DNA of 64,000 nucleotides from Hymenobacter siberiensis (lineage in GTDB: Bacteria > Bacteroidota > Bacteroidia > Cytophagales > Hymenobacteraceae), in NCBI RefSeq assembly GCF_018967865.2, contig NZ_JAHLZY020000001.1, forward strand, positions 868,001-932,000. Reading direction: 5' to 3'. The position numbers were made by a program, and so were the translations under genes. The notes beneath the pieces were generated by a model, which worked only from the letters and a program-made list of their open reading frames with translations, did not search any database and was not told where the DNA came from. Of this stretch, positions 24,300-33,653 are shown one piece after another; the stretch's first letter is position 1; each line of letters begins with the position of its first letter.

Positions 24300-25766
24300 T
24301 TAGCGCCCGACCAGCGCCAGGATATTTGTGACGGCCGGCTCGGAGATGTGCAGGAAGGTGTTGGGGAACAGGCCAATCCAGAACACCAGCACAATGAGCG
24401 GCACCAGCACCAGCAACTCGCCGCCGGTGAGGTCGGTAATGGTTTCGGAGAACGACGAATCCGGGCCGAGCATCACGCGCTGGAACATGCGCAGCAGGTA
24501 CACGGCCGAGAAAATGATGGTGAGGCCGGCCACCGCGCCCACCCAGGCGTTGTATTCGTACACGCCGGCCAGCAGCAGGAATTCACCCACAAAGCCGCCC
24601 GTGAGGGGCAGGGCCACCGTGCTCAACAGCATTATTAGGAAGCAAACTGAGAGGATGGGCGTGCGGCGCGTGAGGCCGCCCAGGTCGGGGATGTAGCGGG
24701 TGCCGGTGCGGCGCTCAATGGCATCGGCAATGAAGAACATGCCGACCACGTTCACGCCGTGGGCCAGCATCTGAACCACTGCGCCTTGCAGGCCGATTTG
24801 GGTGAGCGAGAACACGCCGGCCGCCATCAATCCAACGTGGCTAAGGGACGAGTAGGCGATGAGGCGCTTCACGTCGCGCTGCCGAATGGCGATGATGGCC
24901 CCGTAGATAATGCCAATGACGGAGAGGATGATAACCGGCTTCTGCCACTGGCTCACGCCGAGCGGCACCACGGGCAGCAACCAGCGCAGGGTGCCGTAGA
25001 TGCCCATTTTCAGCATGATGCCCGAGAGCAGCATGGTGGCGGGGGCGGGGGCTTCGGTGTAGGTGTCGGGCTGCCAGGTGTGGAAGGGGAAGATGGGCAT
25101 CTTCACGGCAAAGGCGGCGAAAATCAGCCAGAACAGCCACGACTGCTCGGCGGCGCTGAGCTTCAGGCTGTAGAAAGCGGTGAGCTCCGAGGAGTGCTGG
25201 GCCAGCGAGCCGGCGGCGGGGCCGGTTTGCAGGTAGAGGTACACGAAGCCGGCCAGCATCAGCAGTGAGCCCACCACGGTATAGAGGAAAAACTTGAGGG
25301 TGACGGCCACGCGGCGCTCGCCGCCCCAGGCACCCGCCAGCAGGTAAATCGGAATGAGGGCCACTTCCCAGAAGAAGTAGAACAGGAAGGCATCGAGCGA
25401 AACGAACACGCCGAGCAGGCCCGTTTGCATAAACAGCACGAGGGCGTAGAACGTGGACGGGTTGTCGTAATCGCGCTTGAAAGCGCTCAGCAGAATGAGC
25501 GGAACCAGGAACGTGGTGAGCAGCACCATCAACAGGCTCAGGCCATCGAGCCCGATATGGAAGTTGATGCCGGCCGAGGCAATCCAGCGGTAATCGAGGT
25601 TGTAGGCAGTTGAGCCGTGGCGGGTGAAGTCGAACGTGACGTAGGCGGCGACAACGAATTCGAGGAGCGAGGCCCCGAAGGCAAGGGCGCGGGCGGCGGC
25701 TCCCTTAACGACTAGCAGCAGCAGGGCGGCGGCTAAAGGGAGAAAAAGCAGTACAGCAGTCAGCAT
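24300..25766 (-). CDS. nuoM: NADH-quinone oxidoreductase subunit M
   Basis: NuoM is a proton-pumping antiporter-like subunit of complex I. The 488 residues form about 14 transmembrane helices. Recognisable blocks are FHIGLDGLSLLMVLLTTFL, FYFFWEVALIPIYLLAGAWG (conserved Glu in helix 5), FFLYTVVGSLLML (Lys-containing helix), IFPFHTWQPDTYTEAPAPATMLLSG, and IAYSSLSHVGLMAAG. It precedes nuoN on the minus strand. In most genomes it directly follows nuoL; here nuoL is far away and on the opposite strand. Confidence 0.96.
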   Translation of the reverse strand: MLTAVLLFLPLAAALLLLVVKGAAARALAFGASLLEFVVAAYVTFDFTRHGSTAYNLDYRWIASAGINFHIGLDGLSLLMVLLTTFLVPLILLSAFKRDYDNPSTFYALVLFMQTGLLGVFVSLDAFLFYFFWEVALIPIYLLAGAWGGERRVAVTLKFFLYTVVGSLLMLAGFVYLYLQTGPAAGSLAQHSSELTAFYSLKLSAAEQSWLFWLIFAAFAVKMPIFPFHTWQPDTYTEAPAPATMLLSGIMLKMGIYGTLRWLLPVVPLGVSQWQKPVIILSVIGIIYGAIIAIRQRDVKRLIAYSSLSHVGLMAAGVFSLTQIGLQGAVVQMLAHGVNVVGMFFIADAIERRTGTRYIPDLGGLTRRTPILSVCFLIMLLSTVALPLTGGFVGEFLLLAGVYEYNAWVGAVAGLTIIFSAVYLLRMFQRVMLGPDSSFSETITDLTGGELLVLVPLIVLVFWIGLFPNTFLHISEPAVTNILALVGR

Positions 25767-25944
25767 CAGCAGGCGGGTTGGGCGCGTTGCAGGGTGGGGG
25801 AACCCACCCGCAAATTGACCGCAAACTTACGCACGGAGTAGGAAGGCACCACCGTTTTTGTGCAACTTCTACTGGCGGGCCACTTTACGGCTGGGGCGCC
25901 TGTACCCGTTGGCCGCCAACTTTGCCGTTCACAACCTTCTCCTC

Positions 25945-26337
25945 ATGGCAATACCCATGCTGCGCGTGGTTCGGCCCACCGACAACCTGCCGGCCCTGCT
26001 GCGTTTCTACTGCGATGGCCTCGGCTTGCAGGTACTCATATCCTTCACCGCCCACAACGGATTCGACGGCGTGATGCTGGACCACCCGCACGCGCCGTAC
26101 CATCTGGAGTTCACGCACCAGCCGGGGCACGCCGTGGGCCGCGCTCCCACGGCCGACAACCTGCTGGTGTTCTACCTGCCCGATGCCGCCGAATGGCCGC
26201 CCGCCGTGCAGCGGATGCTGGCCGCCGGCTTCGCGCCCGTGCCAGCATATAATCCGTATTGGGACCAGCAGGGCCGTACTTTTGAAGACCCCGACGGCTA
26301 CCGCGTGGTGCTGCAACAGGCGGTCTGGAATCTGTAG
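25945..26337 (+). CDS. VOC-family (glyoxalase/bleomycin resistance fold) protein
   Basis: From ATG 25945 the protein is 130 residues, the usual single vicinal-oxygen-chelate length. It shows two beta-alpha-beta-beta-beta halves: PMLRVVRPTDNLPALLRFYCDGLGLQVL, then YHLEFTH, and in the second half LVFYLPDAAEW and YWDQQGRTFEDPDGYRVVLQ, with the typical DPDGYRV ending. His/Glu residues at strand ends could bind metal. Substrate is unknown. The open frame extends upstream to 25858 but the extra residues overlap the likely promoter, and the ATG is preferred. It is divergent from nuoM. Confidence 0.8.
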   Translation: MAIPMLRVVRPTDNLPALLRFYCDGLGLQVLISFTAHNGFDGVMLDHPHAPYHLEFTHQPGHAVGRAPTADNLLVFYLPDAAEWPPAVQRMLAAGFAPVPAYNPYWDQQGRTFEDPDGYRVVLQQAVWNL

Positions 26338-26355
26338 CGCCAATTACTGCCAAAG

Positions 26356-27258
26356 ATGTCTGACCACTCGCCCGTTGTTTCGCGCCTCGCGCCCACGCCC
26401 AGCGGCTTCCTGCACCTCGGCAACGCCGTGAACTTCGTGCTCACCTGGCTGCTCACGCGGCAGGTCGTACCCGGCAGGGCCGGCGGCACGCTGCACCTGA
26501 GAATCGACGACCTGGACCGCGCCCGTCTGCGCCCCGCCTACCTGGATAATATCTTCCGCGTAATCGACTGGCTGGGGATTGACTACGACCACGGCCCCAG
26601 TGGCCCCGACAATTTCCTGCGCCACCATTCGCAGCTGTTGCACCTGCCCGACTACAACCGCGTGCTGCGCCGGCTGGCGCAGCAGCCCGGTTTGGTGCAG
26701 GCCAGCCAGCGCACCCGCACCGGCGGCCCCGAAGCCCCGGTTTCGCTCGAAACGCCCGGCGCGGCGTGGCGGGCGCAGGTGCCGGCTGGTACTGAAATTC
26801 AGTTTGCCGATGGTTGGCAGGGCGAAACCAGTGTGCCGCTCGGCGCGCTAATGCCGGATTTTGTGGTTCGCAAAAAGGACGGCGTAGCCGCGTACCAGGT
26901 GGCTTCAGTAGTCGATGATTTACGCCTCGGTACCAACCTGATTGTGCGCGGGCTGGACCTGCAAGCCAGCTCTGCCGCGCAGCTTTGGCTGGCCGTGCAG
27001 CTCTCGGAAACAACTGCTTTTAATAGAACACAGGTGCATTTTTTTCATCATTCGCTGATGACCGATGCGGCCGGCCAGAAGCTCTCTAAGTCGCAGCAGC
27101 TGCCGCTGGATGCGGGTATTCTGGCTCAGGAGCAAGGAAAGCAAGCCGTATTCCAGGCCGTGGCGCAGCTGCTGAAGCTCCCGGCAGAGGCTGCTGCCAC
27201 ATTGCCGATGCTCCAACAGGCCTTCACCTCGGTGAAACGCTCTTTGCCCTCTCGTTAA
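26356..27258 (+). CDS. Glutamyl-Q tRNA(Asp) synthetase-like protein
   Basis: This 300-residue class I synthetase catalytic domain has SRLAPTPSGFLHLGNAVNF (HIGH-type motif HLGN), LRIDDLDRARLRPAYLDNI, and GQKLSKSQQLPLD (KMSKS-type). It has no anticodon-binding domain, so it is not GltX. This matches GluQRS (YadB), which attaches glutamate to queuosine in tRNA(Asp). The zinc-binding Cys-x-Cys of Escherichia coli GluQRS would fall at VQASQRTR, where both Cys are replaced, so the zinc site is missing. It starts 18 bp after the VOC gene and is convergent with endonuclease V. Confidence 0.8.
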   Translation: MSDHSPVVSRLAPTPSGFLHLGNAVNFVLTWLLTRQVVPGRAGGTLHLRIDDLDRARLRPAYLDNIFRVIDWLGIDYDHGPSGPDNFLRHHSQLLHLPDYNRVLRRLAQQPGLVQASQRTRTGGPEAPVSLETPGAAWRAQVPAGTEIQFADGWQGETSVPLGALMPDFVVRKKDGVAAYQVASVVDDLRLGTNLIVRGLDLQASSAAQLWLAVQLSETTAFNRTQVHFFHHSLMTDAAGQKLSKSQQLPLDAGILAQEQGKQAVFQAVAQLLKLPAEAAATLPMLQQAFTSVKRSLPSR

Positions 27259-27272
27259 CTCTGTGCGAAAAA

Positions 27273-27962
27273 CTACCGCACCTCTTTCTTAAACTGCTCG
27301 GCCCAATAATCGGCCAAACGGGTAGGCTCCGGCAATTTGTAGCCTTTCAAGCATGCCAGGGTGAGGCGGGTAGCGGTGGCTTGGTCGCAGCGGTGGCCGG
27401 GGCTCACGAACAGCGGCAGCACCTTGTCCTTGCTGCGAATAACCTCGCCGATGAGCTCGCCGGATTTCGCATCGAGCAGCGGCTCAATGTTGCCGCGCTC
27501 GATACCGGGCTCCTGAAAAATGCCCGTCAGCTTATTCTTGGCCACGCCGAAGATGGGCATGTCGAGCAGCACGCCCAGGTGCGCGGCAATGCCCATGCGG
27601 CGCGGGTGCGCAATGCCGTGGCCGTCGACCATAATCACATCGGGCTTGTTCTCCAGCTTGGCGAAGGCGTGAATCACGTTCGGCGCCTCGCGGAAGGAGA
27701 GGAAGCCGGGCACGTAGGGCATGTCTACGGGCCCGTAGCTGTACACTTTCTCTACCAGCTCCAGCGAAGGAAATTTCAGGACTACGAACACCGATAGAAT
27801 GGTGTCGGGCGTGGGGAATGAGGAGTCGCAGCCGGCGATGAGGTGTGGCTCCCGGGGCAGGAGCTCGGCGCGCACGCGCTGGCGCATTTCGTGCTGTTGC
27901 TCGGTGAGGCTGCGCACGAGGGCGGGGTCGGGGGGAGGGCCGGGCGGGCGGTAGTAAGCCAT
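27273..27962 (-). CDS. nfi: Endonuclease V (deoxyinosine 3' endonuclease)
   Basis: Endonuclease V nicks DNA 3' to deaminated adenine (hypoxanthine) and starts alternative excision repair. From ATG 27962 the protein is 229 residues, normal length. IAGCDSSF gives the first catalytic Asp, and YVPGFLSFREAP is the PYIPGxLxFRE-type motif with Tyr and Glu. PDVIMVDGHGIAHPRRMGIAAHLG has the second Asp and the family HPR segment, and FGVAKNKLTG supplies Lys. The frame is open further upstream but those residues are not conserved in type. The gene converges on the GluQRS-like gene with only 14 bp between stops. Confidence 0.92.
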   Translation of the reverse strand: MAYYRPPGPPPDPALVRSLTEQQHEMRQRVRAELLPREPHLIAGCDSSFPTPDTILSVFVVLKFPSLELVEKVYSYGPVDMPYVPGFLSFREAPNVIHAFAKLENKPDVIMVDGHGIAHPRRMGIAAHLGVLLDMPIFGVAKNKLTGIFQEPGIERGNIEPLLDAKSGELIGEVIRSKDKVLPLFVSPGHRCDQATATRLTLACLKGYKLPEPTRLADYWAEQFKKEVR

Positions 27963-28085
27963 TTGGCGGGTATGAGCGTTGAATTCTGAGCTGAGGAAAA
28001 GGCAGCATTGTGGCCCCGAATAGCTCAACCTTAGCATCCTGCGGCGGCATGGGGCGTATGAAGGCCATACGTTTCTTCGTTGGCC

Positions 28086-28664
28086 ATGTCTGATTCCCCT
28101 CCCGAACAACCCGCTTCTACCGGCTCCGGCCCGCTACTGGAGCGCCGCTACTTTATTGACGTGCAGCGGGCGCGGCATTCACCCGCTCAGCTTATGGCCG
28201 AGGTGCAGGCCGATGTGCCCCGCTTCTCGCCCGAGGCACTCGCCGATTTCGAAAAGACAACCGGCGACGCGGGCCCCATTAAGACCGGCGACGAATTCCA
28301 TATCACCATTCGCGGCCCCTGGAACGGCAGCGTGCGCGTCACCGATGTCGGTGCCACTTACTTCGAATTCATCACGCTCGAAGGCCACCCCGAGGCCGGC
28401 CGTATTCGTTTCGAAGCCCACTATCTGGACGAGTCGCCCGACGTGCTGCGGTTCGAAATTCGTTCCTCGGCCCGCTCGCGCGATGGGCTGGTGGCTTTCG
28501 CCTACGACACCCTGGGCGGCGGCAAGCTGATGCAGGAAGCCTCCTGGGTCGAATTCTGCCGGCGCGTGGCGGCGGCCAGCGGCGGCCACGCCCTGGCCGA
28601 CGTAGTAGTCGAAACCTTCCGGCACGACGAAGCCAGCCACGTTCATCACACCCGCCATGAGTAG
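28086..28664 (+). CDS. DUF1990-like protein, first of a tandem pair
   Basis: This 192-residue soluble protein reads ERRYFIDVQRARHSPAQLMAEVQADV, then TGDEFHITIRGPWNGSVRVTDVGATYFEF, TLEGHPEAGRIRFEA, RFEIRSSARSRDGLVAFAYDTLGGGK and WVEFCRRV. The GPWNGxVRV, TLEGHPEAG and ARSRD blocks resemble DUF1990, a family with no known activity, and the next gene clearly belongs to it. The last 8 bp overlap the next start (ATGAGT), so the two are coupled. ATG 28086 is chosen over a TTG six bases earlier. No signal peptide or membrane segment is seen. Confidence 0.65.
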   Translation: MSDSPPEQPASTGSGPLLERRYFIDVQRARHSPAQLMAEVQADVPRFSPEALADFEKTTGDAGPIKTGDEFHITIRGPWNGSVRVTDVGATYFEFITLEGHPEAGRIRFEAHYLDESPDVLRFEIRSSARSRDGLVAFAYDTLGGGKLMQEASWVEFCRRVAAASGGHALADVVVETFRHDEASHVHHTRHE

Positions 28665-29382
28665 CCCAACTATCGCCGTGCCGGCCTCGGCAAAGCCGCC
28701 CGCCTGGGAGCAGTACCGCGCCCGCCTTGATGCCTACCGCAACGCCAAGGTCAACTACGACTTTTCGCGCCAGAACGAGCACGCCAGCGCCACCGGCTGG
28801 CGCCTCGACGACTACGAAACCGACCTGCCCGCCGAAGCCCCCGGCCCACCCGAGGCTGCCGGCTCCTTCGCCGCCGCCCAGGATGTGCTGCGCCGCTACG
28901 CCTTCCCCCCGCCCGACCTCATCACCGGCTACTTCGACCCCACTATGCCGCTCGAAAAGCGCATTATGGTGCTGCGGGCGCACTTTCTGGTCTTCAATTT
29001 CTACTTCGGCGTGCGCGTGAGCGAGGTCACCGATGAGGAAGCCCGCCCCACGCCCAGCGGCCCGGCCGGCTCGTACCCGGAACGGGTGTGGGGCTACGGC
29101 TACCGCACCCTCGAAGGCCACTTCGAGCGCGGTCAGATTGACTTCACCATTCACAAAAATCTGCCGACCGGGGCCGTACAGTTTCGCATTCACGCCGTAT
29201 CGCAGTCCGGCCAGATTCGCAACCCGTTCTACTGGGTGGGTTTCAAGCTGTTTGGGCGAATACTCCAGCGCAAGTTTGCCCGCGAGTCGTTGCGTCGAAT
29301 GCGGGAGCTGGTGGGCCAGGCTTTAGCACAAGGCTCGCCAGCTGCCGCTGCCGCCGCCGCCGGGGCACCGCGGCCGGGATAA
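28657..29382 (+). CDS. DUF1990-family protein, second of a tandem pair
   Basis: The 241-residue protein has a clear DUF1990 core: VLRRYAFPPPDLITGYFDPT, FNFYFGVRVSEVTDEEARPT, VWGYGYRTLEGHFERGQIDF, and GAVQFRIHAVSQSGQ. An N-terminal stretch (about 10-50) reads YDFSRQNEHASATGW, and there is a low-complexity Ala/Gly C-terminus. The start overlaps the upstream paralogue by 8 bp. It is probably cytoplasmic. The biochemical role is unknown; a beta-barrel lipid- or polyketide-binding role has been guessed for similar folds, but nothing here supports it directly. Confidence 0.8.
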   Translation: MSSPTIAVPASAKPPAWEQYRARLDAYRNAKVNYDFSRQNEHASATGWRLDDYETDLPAEAPGPPEAAGSFAAAQDVLRRYAFPPPDLITGYFDPTMPLEKRIMVLRAHFLVFNFYFGVRVSEVTDEEARPTPSGPAGSYPERVWGYGYRTLEGHFERGQIDFTIHKNLPTGAVQFRIHAVSQSGQIRNPFYWVGFKLFGRILQRKFARESLRRMRELVGQALAQGSPAAAAAAAGAPRPG

Positions 29383-29396
29383 CAAGCTGCGAATTT

Positions 29397-29702
29397 TTAG
29401 TGGAATAGCCGTTTTTCAGCCCAAAAAGTGCCGAATGGCAGCACGGAAACGGCCAGCGCCAGCAGCGCTTTTCCAAACGACCAGCGCCGTTCAATGGCCA
29501 CCTGAATAACCAGCAGCACGTACGCCACAAACAGCACACCGTGCGCCATACCCACGTAGCGCACCGCCAGGGGCTGGCCCGCCAGGTATTTTAAGGGCAT
29601 GGCAATGCCCAGCAACACCAGCAACGAAATGCCTTCCAGAAACCCAATCAGCCGCAGGCGGCCCAGTGAAGTGAGAAAAAGATGACCGGGCGTGAGGGAC
29701 AT
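29397..29702 (-). CDS. DUF3817 small inner-membrane protein
   Basis: The 101 residues contain three hydrophobic segments (about 17-36, 46-66, 75-92). The family pattern is LGRLRLIGFLEGISLLVLLGIAMPLKYLAG, YVGMAHGVLFVAYVLL and FGTFWAEKRL. These match DUF3817 (MYCTL-like) membrane proteins of unknown function. It is convergent with the DUF1990 pair (stops about 14 bp apart) and divergent from the alcohol dehydrogenase gene. Confidence 0.85.
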   Translation of the reverse strand: MSLTPGHLFLTSLGRLRLIGFLEGISLLVLLGIAMPLKYLAGQPLAVRYVGMAHGVLFVAYVLLVIQVAIERRWSFGKALLALAVSVLPFGTFWAEKRLFH

Positions 29703-29887
29703 AGCAATGTGCGTTTGGGTGGAAACGCAAAGCTACCCCACACCTTTCGGCCCGGCCCCGCAAACTTTAGTGGCTCTGTCCGGTTATACACTTCAGGGTT
29801 TCCGGCATTCAGGCCATGGGCGTATTACGTTACTGCCTTTGTGCCGACTTATTTCCCTAACCATTAACGCTTACAATACCCCCAATT

Positions 29888-30934
29888 ATGCTTCCAACGA
29901 AAGCCTACGCCGCCCCGGCTCCCAGTGTCCCCCTCGCACCCTTCGATTTTGAGCGCCGCGAAGTAGGCCCGCACGATGTGCTCATTGATATTCAGTTTTG
30001 TGGCGTGTGCCACTCCGACCTGCACCAGGTGCGCGACGAGTGGGGCGGCTCGATGTTCCCGATGGTGCCCGGCCACGAAATTGTGGGCCGCATCAGCAAG
30101 GTGGGCGACCACGTGAAAAACTTTAAAGTAGGCGACCTGGCCGGCGTGGGCTGCATGGTGGACTCGTGCCGCACTTGCCCCAGCTGCCAGGAAGGCATGG
30201 AGCAGTACTGCGAAACCACCGGCATGGTGGGTACCTACAACAGCCGCGAGATTGGCAGCGGCGCGCCCACCTACGGCGGCTACTCGAGCCAGATTGTGGT
30301 GGACGAGAAGTACACCCTCAAAGTATCCGATAAGCTGGACCTGGCCCGTGTGGCGCCGCTGCTCTGCGCCGGCATCACCACCTACTCGCCCCTGCGCCAG
30401 TGGAAAGTGGGCCCCGGCCACCGCGTGGGCGTGATGGGCCTGGGCGGCCTGGGCCACATGGCCGTGAAGCTCGCCGCCGCCATGGGTGCCGAGGTAACGG
30501 TGCTCAGCACCTCGCCCGGCAAGGAAGCCGATGCCAAAGAGCTGGGCGCCCACAAGTTTGTGGTAACCAAAGACGAGGCCCAGCTGAAGTCGGTAGGCAA
30601 CTACTTCGACTTCATTATCAACACCGTATCGGCCCAGCTCGACCTGGCCACCTACGTGAACCTGCTGCGCCGCGATGGCACCATGATTTTGCTGGGCGTG
30701 CCCACAGAGGCACCGCACATCCATGCCTTCAACCTCATCAGTAAGCGTCGTCGCATTGCCGGCTCGCTCATCGGCGGCATTGCCGAAACGCAGGAAATGC
30801 TGGACTTCTGCGCCGAGCATAACATCATGTCCGACATCGAGCTCATCGACATGAAGGACATCAACGAGTCGTACGAGCGCATGCTGAAAGGCGACGTGAA
30901 ATACCGCTTCGTGATTGACATGGCCACGCTGTAA
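29888..30934 (+). CDS. Zinc-dependent NAD(P) alcohol dehydrogenase (YahK/cinnamyl type)
   Basis: This is a medium-chain dehydrogenase of 348 residues. CGVCHSDLHQVRDEWGG gives catalytic zinc ligand Cys, and PMVPGHEIVGRI the GHE motif. CRTCPSCQEGMEQYC supplies the four structural-zinc Cys, and VGVMGLGGLGHMAVKLAAAM the Rossmann GxGGxG. The CxxCHSD start and the lack of an Asp after the second beta strand (STSPGKEADA) fit NADP-preferring aldehyde reductases such as YahK. Likely role is reduction of aldehydes to alcohols in the cytoplasm. A strong terminator follows. Confidence 0.93.
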   Translation: MLPTKAYAAPAPSVPLAPFDFERREVGPHDVLIDIQFCGVCHSDLHQVRDEWGGSMFPMVPGHEIVGRISKVGDHVKNFKVGDLAGVGCMVDSCRTCPSCQEGMEQYCETTGMVGTYNSREIGSGAPTYGGYSSQIVVDEKYTLKVSDKLDLARVAPLLCAGITTYSPLRQWKVGPGHRVGVMGLGGLGHMAVKLAAAMGAEVTVLSTSPGKEADAKELGAHKFVVTKDEAQLKSVGNYFDFIINTVSAQLDLATYVNLLRRDGTMILLGVPTEAPHIHAFNLISKRRRIAGSLIGGIAETQEMLDFCAEHNIMSDIELIDMKDINESYERMLKGDVKYRFVIDMATL

Positions 30935-30960
30935 CAACCAGCAGCCACTCGATAATTAAA

Positions 30961-31002
30961 CGCAAAAAGCCGGCTTTCCGCGAGGGAAGCCGGCTTTTTG
31001 CG
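30961..31002 (+). terminator. Terminator after the alcohol dehydrogenase gene
   Basis: CGCAAAAAGCCGGCTTTCC and GGAAGCCGGCTTTTTGCG pair around GCGAGG-type loop sequence. It lies between two convergent genes and is symmetrical, so it can serve both. Confidence 0.9.
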
Positions 31003-31027
31003 TTTGGCCGATAAGTTGGATTCGGGC

Positions 31028-33597
31028 TTATTCGATGGCAATACGCTGCCAGCTTTGGCCGGCCGTGGTGGTGATGCCCAATAGGTACACGCCCGGCGCG
31101 AGGCCACCCAGCGGCACCGTGCCGCTGGCCTGCGCCAGCGCCCAGCGGCGCACCGTGCGGCCCTGCAGGTCGGCCAGCAGCACGGGGCCGGTGGGCGCGG
31201 CGGGCAGGCGCAGGGTGAGCTGGTTATGGGCCGGTTGGGGAAGGCATCGGCCAGCGGCACCGCCGTGGCGTTGCGCGTGGCCAGCACCGTGTTCACGAGG
31301 CGGGCCAGCCCGAAGCGCGGCTGCCCGGCCACGCTGGTGAAGTCGCCGCCAAGCACAATGGCATTGGTGCCGGGCTGGAGGTAAACGGTCGCTGCTGCGG
31401 GCGAGAACGACTCATTGCCCACCACTACGGCCTGGAAACCAGTATCGAAGCTGCCGGTGGTGATGAGGCGCACCAGGCGCTCGGTTTGCGAGGTAGCGCC
31501 GGGTGCCACGATGAGCAGCTTGCCATCGGGTTGTTCGGCCAGCGTGTGGGCGGCGCTGGCGGCCGTGAAGCCGGGGTCGGGCGCGCCGCTTGGCAGCAGG
31601 CGCAGCAGGCCGTAGGGCGCGGCCTGCCCGTTGAAGGAGGTGAAGTTGCCATTTGCCATAATTTTGCCGCCGGCCACAACCACGATGCTAAACAGCGAGC
31701 CAGGGCCGCCGCCCGTGCCAATCGAGAAGGTGTTATCGATGGTGCCATCGAGGTTGAGGCGGTCTGCGTAGCTGCGGGTGGCATCGTTCCAGAGCACCAG
31801 CGTCTGGCCGTTGGCCAGGCCCACGGGGTAGCGGAAGCCGGCGGTATTGCCCGTGCCTACGGCGAGCACCTGCCAGGTGGTATTGAGGGGCGGAGCAAAT
31901 TGCGTGTTGAGCGTGCCATCGGCGTTGAGGCGCACCATCGTCCTCATGGGCTGGCCATTTGCTTTAGTGGAAGAGCTGGTGACCAGCAATCCACCGCCGG
32001 GGTGGATGGCAATGCTCGCCCCAAGGCAGCAGGGCGGGTACGGGCGGCTCCAACGGAGCTCTGCCGCCGCAAACGTGGCGTCGAACGTGCCGTTGGCCAG
32101 TACGCGGCGCACCAGGGCAGTGCTGTCAGTATTCTGGTAAGTGGCGTAGAAAGTACCGTCGGCCTGTGCGGAAGCATTGACAGAATAGGTGCTGCCACCG
32201 GGCCGTGCCGTAGGGGCGGGAAGGGTTATCAGTGCGTTGTAGCTGCCATTGGCACTGATGCGGTGGAAGCGCGGGTAGCCTTGGGTGCTCACCGCCTGAC
32301 CGTTGAAGGTGGTGAGGCTGTAGGTACTCAGCACGAGCTGGCCGTTGTTCTGCGGGGTGACGAGCCCCGAGGCTACCGTTTCCAGCAACATGGTGTAGCT
32401 GGTATCGACGTTGCCAGTGGCCAGCAGGCGCATCACGCCGCTGCTTGGCTGGCTGCCTGAGCTGTTGAAAAAGCCGACTATCAGGTACTGGCCACTATTC
32501 AGCTCTACCGCGCGCATCACGGTGCCGTAGTTGCCCTGGCTGCCTGCCCCAAACGCGGCATCGACCGCCCCGGCCGAGGTTAGCCGCACCAGGCCGGTGC
32601 TGGAGAGCCCGCCGAAGGAGTTGAGCCCACCCGTAACCAGGATGCTGCCATCGGCGCGGAGGCCCAGGCCAAACACTACTCCGCTGGCCGCAACGCGGGT
32701 AAAAGACGGGTCCAGCGCGCCGGTGGGCAGCAGGCGCACCACCAGGCTGGAACCGTTGGTCGAGCTTGCCACCGTGTTGCCCCCGAGAACGAGCTTGCCA
32801 TCGGGCTGCCGCACCATATCGAACACAAACGCGTAGCTGACCAGCGGCGAGCTAAACGAGGCATCGCGGCTGCCGGTGGCGCTGAGGCGGGCAACGCCCA
32901 GGCAGGGCTGCCCGTCCACGGCATCGAACTGGCCGGCCACCATAATGGTGCCGTCGGGCTGCGCGATAATCCGCCGGATTTCCCCGTAGCCGCCCGTTCC
33001 GTTGGTGAACCCGGCTCTGGTGGCAAAGCTGGTGTCGAGCCGGCCGGTGGGCAACAGCCGAATCACGCCCTTGGTGGGTTACCCGTTGAAAGTGGACTGT
33101 AAAACGCGGCCTACCAAAATCTTACCATCGGCCTGCACGGCAATGCTGTAGATGCTGCTCTGCCACCCGGTGCCACCCGAGCTGAACGAATTGTCCAAGC
33201 TGCCATCGGCATTGAGGCGGATGAGGTTTTGCACGGGCGCACCATTGTAGCCCGTCACGCCGTATTCGCCCCCCAGTAGGATTTTGCCGTCGGGCTGGAG
33301 CGCCAGCGCGGTAATGTTGGCACTGGGGCCGCTGCCGGCCTGCGACCGGAACGTGCCATCGGGGGTGCCGTCGGCGTTGAGGCGCGCCATTCGGGGCGAC
33401 GGCTGCCCGTTCAGCAGTTGGAGCTGACCGGTGATGAGCACCTTGCCATCGGGCTGCTTAAGGGAAGCGAAAACTCCACCCCCGGGAGCCGTGAGCGTGC
33501 TGGGCGCAAAGCCGGGGTCGAGCTGCTGCGCGGCGGCGGAAAGCCAGCTGCCGCAGCCCAGCAAAGCTACCGTGATAAATGAGTAAAAAAGACGCAT
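31028..33597 (-). pseudogene. Delta-60 repeat T9SS cargo protein with nonsense and frameshift
   Basis: From ATG 33597 the gene has a signal peptide (FYSFITVALLGCGSWLSAAAQ). A long series of delta-60 repeats follows, of the form QPDGKVLITGQ..NGQPSPRMARLNADGTPDGTF. The frame meets TAA at 33079-33081 in TFNG-stop-PTKGVIRLL, where the repeat pattern predicts Gln (CAA), and continues in frame to about 31235. There one missing base shifts the frame; the other frame then gives FPNP/AHNQLTLRLPAAPTGPVLL..LAPGVYLLGI..QRIAIE, a type A T9SS sorting domain ending at 31028. Two lesions disable export. When intact it would be a beta-propeller-like surface or secreted protein of about 855 residues. Confidence 0.85.
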
Positions 33598-33653
33598 AAA
33601 GTTGGAAGGAAAGGAATTAACGCAGAATTGATTCAATCAAATTTAAGGCTTGC

